Shown here piece by piece: positions 39,728 through 44,911 of a DNA stretch of 44,911 nt. The DNA comes from Alphaproteobacteria bacterium (GTDB taxonomy: Bacteria > Pseudomonadota > Alphaproteobacteria > Micavibrionales > Micavibrionaceae). The number at the start of each line of letters is the position of its first letter. Positions within the stretch are counted from its first letter, which is position 1. Both the position numbers and the translations under genes were made by a program. Where the stretch lies: positions 1-44,911 of the forward strand of contig JAGRIJ010000042.1 in the NCBI GenBank assembly GCA_020443295.1. The letters run 5' to 3'. Under the pieces are notes generated by a model. That model searched no databases. It was not told the origin of the DNA and saw only the letters and a list, made by a program, of their open reading frames with translations.

Positions 39728-41475
39728 TCATCCTCCAGAACATTAAGGATGACAGCAAACCGTGTGCCTGCGATTTTCCCCTGGCGGCTTTTGATATTCT
39801 CCGCAAAGATTATTCCATTATGAGCCTCAATGATCTGTTTGCAGATCGAAAGGCCGAGGCCCGAATGTTTTCCGTATTGCTCTCGCGGACGTTCCGAATA
39901 AAAACGTTCAAAAACGGTTTTAAGCTTGTTCTCGGGAATGCCCGGCCCCTCGTCTTCAAAAGAAATACTGACCCGGTTCTTTTTGCGCTCAACCTTGATT
40001 TTGACAACACTTTTTACAGGGGTAAACGTCAAAGCATTGGAAATAATATTGTTAAAAACCTGCCCCAGACGCCCTTCGCTGCCGAGCACGAAAGTATCAT
40101 CCTCGTACGGATAATCGAGCATGATCATCACCCCGTCCTTAATGGCGGTATCGGGATCGACCCTGTTCTTACTGCGGTCCAGGGGGTTTTTGTATAAATC
40201 GAGAAGCCTGCGCAACAAGGCCCGGATATTGACTTTCTCAAATGATTCCCGCGAAAGCTCGGCTTCAAGACGGGAAGCAGCAGAAATATCGCTGATAAGC
40301 CGGTCAAGACGTTCGATATCATGAAGGATGATGGCTAACAGCTTGTCCTGATCTTCCTTCTTTTTGACGATGGCCGCCGATTCGACCGCGCTTTTGAGGG
40401 AGGAAAGAGGATTTTTAATCTCGTGCGCCACATCGGAAGCAAAACTTTCCATCGCGTCCATCCGCTCCAGCAGGGCATTCGTCATATCGCCCAAAGCAAT
40501 GGACAATTCTCCGATTTCATCCTTGCGCGCGCTCATATCGGGAATCTCATCGCCCCGGATTTTCCCTTTCCGGACTTTATCGGCGGCATCGGCCAGACGA
40601 CGCAAGGGTCTTGCAATCACACCGGAAAGGTACAGGGACAGTAAAACGGTAAAAAAAAGCGTGGCTAAAAAAACCTTGAGAATATCGAACCACGCATCGC
40701 CCAAAGCCTGCCGGATATCCTTGCCTTCGCTTACAAGATAAACAGCCCCGTATACCCTCGTATTATGTTTGATGGGCATCGCAGCCGTCAGAAGAATATT
40801 ATCCTCCGTGTTTCGCCACGCCGAAAGGCTCATCTTGCTGTGCAGAGCATCTGCAACATCAACATAATCCTGTCCGTTTGAAGAACCAATGTCTTGATAT
40901 AAAGGCAAGACATTCCGGTCGGGAAGAAGAGAAACCAAAAAAGCGCCAATATTTTTAAGCATTTCAATGCTCTCCCATTTGTCCCGTTCCTCGCGCTCAA
41001 GCGTAAAAATGGGTTCTATAGGCTTTTCCGCCATCAGGACGTTAGAATCGGCGATCAATTCCCCCGTTTCATCAAAAACGCGGATTCGTTTCCCAAGGGT
41101 CGCGCCAAACACACCGACAATTCTTTTCACATTTTCTCTTGCCAGATAAGACTGCCCGTCTGCCTCCCGGATCAGGCTGCCTTCAGAAACAGCCGCGGTA
41201 ATCAGAAAGACTTCAGTCTCAAAAATTTCCAGCTTGGATTGAATCAGGCGGTTTTGATATTCGCCAAGATAAAGAACGCCAATCATCAGGCTGAGCAGGG
41301 CAATCGCATTAACGCCGACAATCCGCAACGTCAGGCCGGTAATCCGCCCACCGGTCCCCCCCCAGTAAAAATCGAGAAGATGCTCGAACTCGCTGTCCCG
41401 CTGTCCGATCCTAACCCATCGGTTAGACTTCCTTAATTCTATATCCGACTCCGTAGAGGGTCTCAATTTGGTCAA
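39724..41475 (-). CDS. chvG: ChvG-type sensor histidine kinase
   Basis: The membrane sensor of the ChvG/ChvI (ExoS-like) pair, which controls envelope and acid or host-related genes. In 583 residues it has TM1 (about 48-67, IVGVNAIALLSLMIGVLYLG), a periplasmic sensing domain (QNRLIQSKLEIFETEVFLITAAVSEGSL to GAVYLVSEGKDIR), TM2 (ILKVFLATLFFTVLLSLYLSGVI) and HAMP (ARPLRRLADAADKVRKG). The H-box FASDVAHEIKNPLSSLKSAVE has a normal His. The ATPase lobe has NNIISNALTFTP, FEDEGPGIP and KHSGLGLSICKQII. The usual start is not clear: the in-frame codons before TM1 are TTG (41475, 41466) inside the end of chvI. An eight-G run lies at about codon 39. It is coupled to rapZ by a 4-base overlap. Confidence 0.88.
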   Translation of the reverse strand: MTKLRPSTESDIELRKSNRWVRIGQRDSEFEHLLDFYWGGTGGRITGLTLRIVGVNAIALLSLMIGVLYLGEYQNRLIQSKLEIFETEVFLITAAVSEGSLIREADGQSYLARENVKRIVGVFGATLGKRIRVFDETGELIADSNVLMAEKPIEPIFTLEREERDKWESIEMLKNIGAFLVSLLPDRNVLPLYQDIGSSNGQDYVDVADALHSKMSLSAWRNTEDNILLTAAMPIKHNTRVYGAVYLVSEGKDIRQALGDAWFDILKVFLATLFFTVLLSLYLSGVIARPLRRLADAADKVRKGKIRGDEIPDMSARKDEIGELSIALGDMTNALLERMDAMESFASDVAHEIKNPLSSLKSAVESAAIVKKKEDQDKLLAIILHDIERLDRLISDISAASRLEAELSRESFEKVNIRALLRRLLDLYKNPLDRSKNRVDPDTAIKDGVMIMLDYPYEDDTFVLGSEGRLGQVFNNIISNALTFTPVKSVVKIKVERKKNRVSISFEDEGPGIPENKLKTVFERFYSERPREQYGKHSGLGLSICKQIIEAHNGIIFAENIKSRQGKIAGTRFAVILNVLEDE

Positions 41476-42115
41476 AGCTGTCGTCTACTTTTTTAAACTT
41501 GTTCCGGATCCGTTTGATATGGGAGTCCACAGTCCGGTCATCGACATAGATATTCTCACCATATGCCATATCGATCAACTGGTCTCTGGTTCGCACATGT
41601 CCGGGCCGGGTAACCAGCGATTTAACAAGCAGGAACTCGGTAACAGTCAGGTTAACAGGCTTTTTCTTCCACGTGCATAAATGCCGGGCCTCATCAAGCT
41701 CGATATCCCCGTAAACGATATGCTGCCCGACGCTGGCCTCCGTTTTCTTGAGGTCCTGCCGTCTGAGCAAAACCCTGATCCTCTCGATCAGAAGCCGCTG
41801 CGAAAAAGGCTTGGTAATATAATCATCCGCACCCATTCGCAAACCCAGCAACTGGTCGATCTCGTCATCCTTGGAGGTCAGGAAAATCACGGGAACATCA
41901 GAAAACTCCCGGATCTTCTTTAAAACCTCCATCCCGTCCATACGGGGCATCTTGATATCGAGAACGACGAGATCCGTTCCGTTCTTCGTCACGGAATCAA
42001 GCCCCGATTCCCCGTCGCTGAAACTCTCGACTGTAAACCCTTCGGACTCCAGAACCATCGCAACGGACGCTGTAATATTCAGATCGTCGTCAATAAGCGT
42101 GACCTTATAAGTCAT
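41423..42115 (-). CDS. chvI: ChvI-type response regulator
   Basis: The transcription factor partner of ChvG. The receiver domain starts MTYKVTLIDDDLNITASVAMVLESEGFTVESFSDGESGLD. The phospho-acceptor Asp is in TDLVVLDIKMPRMDG, with Thr in VIFLTSKDD and Lys in DDYITKPFSQRLL. An OmpR/PhoB-type winged helix follows (LTVTEFLLVKSLVTRPGHVRTRDQLIDMAYGENIYVDDRTVDSHIKRIRNKFKKVDDSFDQIETLYGVGYRIK). It should bind DNA as a phosphorylated dimer. The ATG at 42115 gives 230 residues and the family's usual start; a GTG at 42127 has a ribosome binding site too. It overlaps the start of chvG and precedes it, and follows folC on the same strand (40-base gap). Confidence 0.93.
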   Translation of the reverse strand: MTYKVTLIDDDLNITASVAMVLESEGFTVESFSDGESGLDSVTKNGTDLVVLDIKMPRMDGMEVLKKIREFSDVPVIFLTSKDDEIDQLLGLRMGADDYITKPFSQRLLIERIRVLLRRQDLKKTEASVGQHIVYGDIELDEARHLCTWKKKPVNLTVTEFLLVKSLVTRPGHVRTRDQLIDMAYGENIYVDDRTVDSHIKRIRNKFKKVDDSFDQIETLYGVGYRIKEV

Positions 42116-42167
42116 GACCTCTCCCACACTGTCTCCTTTAAAAGTTTAGCATGGCTGCCGGGAACTT

Positions 42168-43535
42168 TTAAACCCCGCTCGAAAAGTCTTTTGATCCCGT
42201 CGTCAGATCGAGAACCGATCCGGCCAAATACACTGACCCCGCGATAAGAATCCGGCATGGACCGTCTATGCGGGAACGCAGGGCGCCCAGCGCCTCCCTG
42301 ACGGTCTCAAAGCTCTGGACGTCAAGAGTGCGGACCAGAGACCCCGCCTTTTCAAGCAATACTGGCAAACTCAGCACATTTTTTTCATCATCGATGCCCA
42401 CAAGAGAAAGCCCCGTTAAAAACGGCGCCATCGGAGACAAAAATCCGTGCACATCCTTGTGTCCCAGCATACCGAGGATCAAATGCACCGGCATAGGGTC
42501 ATCTTCGGCCCATTTCTGAATCTGCCGGGCCAGAACATCCCCGGCGCTGTCGTTATGTCCCGAATCAAGCCAGACTTCGACCCGCTCCGTCAACCCCAAG
42601 GCCGCTGAATCCAGAAGCTGCAACCGCCCGGACCAACGCACCGCTTTCAATCCCGTCTCGATAGAGCGTTCCTCCACAGGCAAACGCTCCGCCGCGCACC
42701 TAAGAGCCATGATAGCAGCCCCGGCATTGATAATTTGGTGGTCCCCGGTCAGCCCCGGCAAAGGATAGAGGGTTTTCTTCCCGTCATGGCTTAGAATCAT
42801 GCGCCCCTCCTCGCCGTAACACATCCAGTCCCGTCCGTAAAAATGAAGCTCCGCGCCCCGTGTGGAAGCAATCTTTTCTAGAACCGGAAAAATCTGCGCC
42901 TCCTCCTCGGATTTGCCCTGTGCGCTGACAACGCAAGGCCGTCCCTTTTTGATAATGCCTGCCTTTTCCGCAGCGATCTCCGGCAATGTCTCGCCCAGAA
43001 ACTCGGTATGATCTCTGGAAATCCGGCTGATGACCGTAACCAGCGGATCGTCGATCACGTTCGTGCAGTCCAGACGCCCGCCCATCCCGACTTCCAGTAA
43101 CAGAACATCGCCTGGAACCGTGGAAAAAGCACGGAACGCCAGAGCTGTCGTAATTTCGAAAAAAGACAGGTTTTCCAGGGAATGCTGCGCGCTTATCTCA
43201 TCGATCAGCTCTTCCAGATATGAATCTGAAATCTCCTCGCCGGCCAGCCTGATCCGCTCGTTCACGCGCTGCAGATGCGGCGAGGTATACGCATGAACCC
43301 GGTACCCCTGTGCCTCAAGAATGGCCCGCAAGAAAGCGACGATCGAACCCTTGCCATTTGTCCCGGCTACATGGAAAACAGGCGGCAGCCGTCTGTGCGG
43401 CTCTCCCATGCTGCGCAACAAAGACTGATAGGCTGTGCTGTCCCAGTTGACTTTCGATCCCGTGCGCAGCCGATAAAGAGCCTGCAGCTTTTGCTGCAAT
43501 GTGGCGTTCGGATGGCGGAGGTCCGCAGTATGCAT
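42168..43535 (-). CDS. folC: bifunctional folylpolyglutamate/dihydrofolate synthase
   Basis: Adds glutamate to dihydropteroate and tetrahydrofolate derivatives, keeping folates in the cell. The 455-residue Mur-ligase fold shows FHVAGTNGKGSIVAFLRAILEAQGYRVHAYTSPHLQRVNERIRLAGEEIS, with GTNGKGS as the P-loop and YTSPHL as the substrate loop. It also has LLLEVGMGGRLDCTNVIDDPLVTVISRISRDHTEFLG, and LDSGHNDSAGDVLARQ in the place of the usual DGAHN motif. The C-terminus is normal in length. It lies directly downstream of accD (25-base gap), the common accD-folC operon. Confidence 0.95.
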   Translation of the reverse strand: MHTADLRHPNATLQQKLQALYRLRTGSKVNWDSTAYQSLLRSMGEPHRRLPPVFHVAGTNGKGSIVAFLRAILEAQGYRVHAYTSPHLQRVNERIRLAGEEISDSYLEELIDEISAQHSLENLSFFEITTALAFRAFSTVPGDVLLLEVGMGGRLDCTNVIDDPLVTVISRISRDHTEFLGETLPEIAAEKAGIIKKGRPCVVSAQGKSEEEAQIFPVLEKIASTRGAELHFYGRDWMCYGEEGRMILSHDGKKTLYPLPGLTGDHQIINAGAAIMALRCAAERLPVEERSIETGLKAVRWSGRLQLLDSAALGLTERVEVWLDSGHNDSAGDVLARQIQKWAEDDPMPVHLILGMLGHKDVHGFLSPMAPFLTGLSLVGIDDEKNVLSLPVLLEKAGSLVRTLDVQSFETVREALGALRSRIDGPCRILIAGSVYLAGSVLDLTTGSKDFSSGV

Positions 43536-43559
43536 GGCAGGTAAAACGCAATAACAGGT

Positions 43560-44678
43560 TTATTGACCGGCGATCTTCTTGTCCGTTTCGGAAGCCGTGC
43601 CCGCGCCTTGGGCCAGGTCCGAAACGGTACGCCCGAGCTTGAGAACCGCCTCGCGGGCCACCCGGACATGAGTAAGAGCCTGCAGCGCCGCGGCGCGCTC
43701 ATTATCGTTCGCCCGGGACTTTACCGCCCGCTCCGACCCGGAAGACCCCTTATCCTCACCCTCTGCACCTTTGCTTTCGGTGTCGGCATGGTCCTTCTTG
43801 CCGTTTTTCTTCGGGTCCTTCTTATAGGGTTTTTGGGTAAGCAGGCCGATAAGCGTTGCCAGCGTGTTCTTCATATCCTTGCGGGGAACGATCATATCGA
43901 CCATCCCGTGCTGCAGCAGGTGCTCGGCAGTCTGAAACCCGTCGGGAAGTTTTTCACGAACCGTTTCCTTGATAACGTTCGGCCCGGCAAAACCGATCTG
44001 CGCCCCCGGCTCGGCAATATGAACATCTCCGACCATCGCAAATGAAGCGCTCACGCCTCCGGTTGTCGGATCGGTCAGGATAACGATATAAGGAAGCCGC
44101 GCATCCTTGACCATTTCAACCGCCACCATGGTGCGCGGCATCTGGATCAGCGAAAGCATTCCCTCCTGCATCCTGGCCCCGCCCGAAGCGGGAATTACGA
44201 TAAACGCCGATTTGCTTTTCACGGCAATTTCTGCGGCCTTGACGATAGCCTCGCCGACAGCCATCCCCATCGATCCGCCCATGAAACTGAAATTAAAAGC
44301 GGCGATCACGGCATCCAGTCCGCCGATCGTCCCCTTGGCAAGCGTGATGGCGTCGCGCAGTCCCGTTTTCGCCTGCGAACGCTTCATCCGGTCGATATAC
44401 CGTTCCTTGTCCTTGAATTTCAGCGGGTCAAGCTCGACCTTGGGAGTCTCGATAACCTCATATTTCCCGCCGTCATAAAGCATGGCAAGCCGCTCTTTGA
44501 CCGGGAATCGTAAATGATGATTGCAATAATGGCAGACATTGTAATTCACGCTCAGATCGCTGTGAAATAGCATCTTTTCACAGACAGGACACTTCGCCCA
44601 GAAATTATCCGGCACTTCTTTCTGCTCGCCGACGATAGAGCGGATGCGCGGGGGTATAAAATTAGTCAGCCAGTTCAT
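43560..44678 (-). CDS. accD: acetyl-CoA carboxylase carboxyltransferase subunit beta
   Basis: Transfers the carboxyl group to acetyl-CoA to make malonyl-CoA, the first step of fatty acid synthesis, with AccA. The N-terminal zinc ribbon is WAKCPVCEKMLF...YNVCHYCNHHLRF (two C-x2-C pairs). The crotonase-like core carries DAVIAAFNFSFMGGSMGMAVGEAIVKAAEIAV, PASGGARMQEGMLSLIQMPRT and ILTDPTTGGVSASFAMVGDVHIAEPGAQIGFAGPNVI. The last roughly 80 residues are a charged, low-complexity tail (KKDPKKNGKKDHADTESKGAEGEDKG... then a short helix) absent from most AccD proteins, so the total of 372 exceeds the usual 280-310. It lies between trpA and folC. Confidence 0.95.
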   Translation of the reverse strand: MNWLTNFIPPRIRSIVGEQKEVPDNFWAKCPVCEKMLFHSDLSVNYNVCHYCNHHLRFPVKERLAMLYDGGKYEVIETPKVELDPLKFKDKERYIDRMKRSQAKTGLRDAITLAKGTIGGLDAVIAAFNFSFMGGSMGMAVGEAIVKAAEIAVKSKSAFIVIPASGGARMQEGMLSLIQMPRTMVAVEMVKDARLPYIVILTDPTTGGVSASFAMVGDVHIAEPGAQIGFAGPNVIKETVREKLPDGFQTAEHLLQHGMVDMIVPRKDMKNTLATLIGLLTQKPYKKDPKKNGKKDHADTESKGAEGEDKGSSGSERAVKSRANDNERAAALQALTHVRVAREAVLKLGRTVSDLAQGAGTASETDKKIAGQ

Positions 44679-44755
44679 CTCTTTTCGAGCCTTTTACGCT
44701 TAGGGGGATACGCGGATACGATCAGGGTTCACAAAAAACATAGGGATCGTCAAGC

Positions 44756-44911
44756 TCACGCAGAGGTTCTCAACGCGCCTGAAAGGGCGCGGACATGATC
44801 CAGAACCGTGGCCATTTCAGGATCATCGGGACTCACTTTACCTGATTTCTCACCCAATTGCGCGATTTTTTCAACAATGGATGACCCGACGACGACCGCA
44901 TCACCCAGACC
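44756..44911 (-). CDS. trpA: tryptophan synthase alpha chain, 3' end
   Basis: The last 51 residues, GLGDAVVVGSSIVEKIAQLGEK...RALSGALRTSA, followed by TGA at 44758-44756. The GLGDAVVVGSSIV stretch is the conserved phosphate-binding end of the TrpA (beta/alpha)8 barrel, and the amphipathic C-terminal helices fit. The enzyme cleaves indole-3-glycerol phosphate to indole for TrpB. The remainder lies beyond the window edge. Its position upstream of accD is the common trpA-accD-folC order. Confidence 0.85.
   Translation of the reverse strand, partial: GLGDAVVVGSSIVEKIAQLGEKSGKVSPDDPEMATVLDHVRALSGALRTSA

Overview
The window comes from an alphaproteobacterial chromosome. The support is its ChvG/ChvI two-component pair, a DivL-type kinase with tyrosine in the H-box, AddAB rather than RecBCD, the trpA-accD-folC order, and an alphaproteobacterial-style tsaE / sugar-1-phosphate nucleotidyltransferase / addB / addA run. 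Most of it is moderate-GC, gene-dense housekeeping DNA. A deep-branching lineage such as the Micavibrionales or Rhodospirillales relatives would fit, but I cannot place it by sequence reading alone.

Layout. 1-4400: tRNA-Ser(GGA), a small membrane protein, an ABHD10-like hydrolase, a two-gene glycosyltransferase operon (GT4 then GT9) and an ArsR-family regulator. 4500-9830: an SDR oxidoreductase divergent from guanylate kinase, then rsmA, surA, an NDUFA9-like NAD(P)-binding protein and a DUF1223 thioredoxin-like secreted protein. 9830-15000: a UvrD/PcrA helicase, a diguanylate cyclase and a large unknown acidic protein. 15095-18850: yifB/comM, an AT-rich foreign-looking membrane-protein gene inserted exactly at the yifB start codon and bounded by a perfect 20-bp direct repeat, and an integral membrane protein. 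18960-22820: GNAT, an unknown helical protein, HIT hydrolase, panD, a D,D-carboxypeptidase and thioredoxin. 22890-30720: addA, addB, nucleotidyltransferase and tsaE in one tight minus-strand operon. 30775-35800: a small secreted protein, the DivL-like kinase, purU and ahcY. 35900-43540: two small unknown proteins, an enzyme I-like PEP-utilising protein, rapZ, chvG, chvI and folC. 43560-44911: accD and the 3' end of trpA.

The points most worth a second look are these. (1) The inserted gene at yifB has 20-bp flanking repeats and rebuilt stop/start junctions, so that four reading frames are chained. (2) The DivL-like kinase has Tyr in place of the phospho-acceptor His. (3) The RapZ homologue has Met in place of the Walker A Lys. 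It sits directly after chvG with no hprK, HPr or EIIA gene, and beside an enzyme I-like protein with a rewritten phosphohistidine motif, which suggests a remodelled PTS-Ntr-type regulatory system. (4) A 47-codon gene has its own promoter, roughly 100-nt leader and strong terminator. (5) There is a folded intergenic repeat near 20362-20442.

All family assignments rest on motifs recognised by eye. No database search was run.
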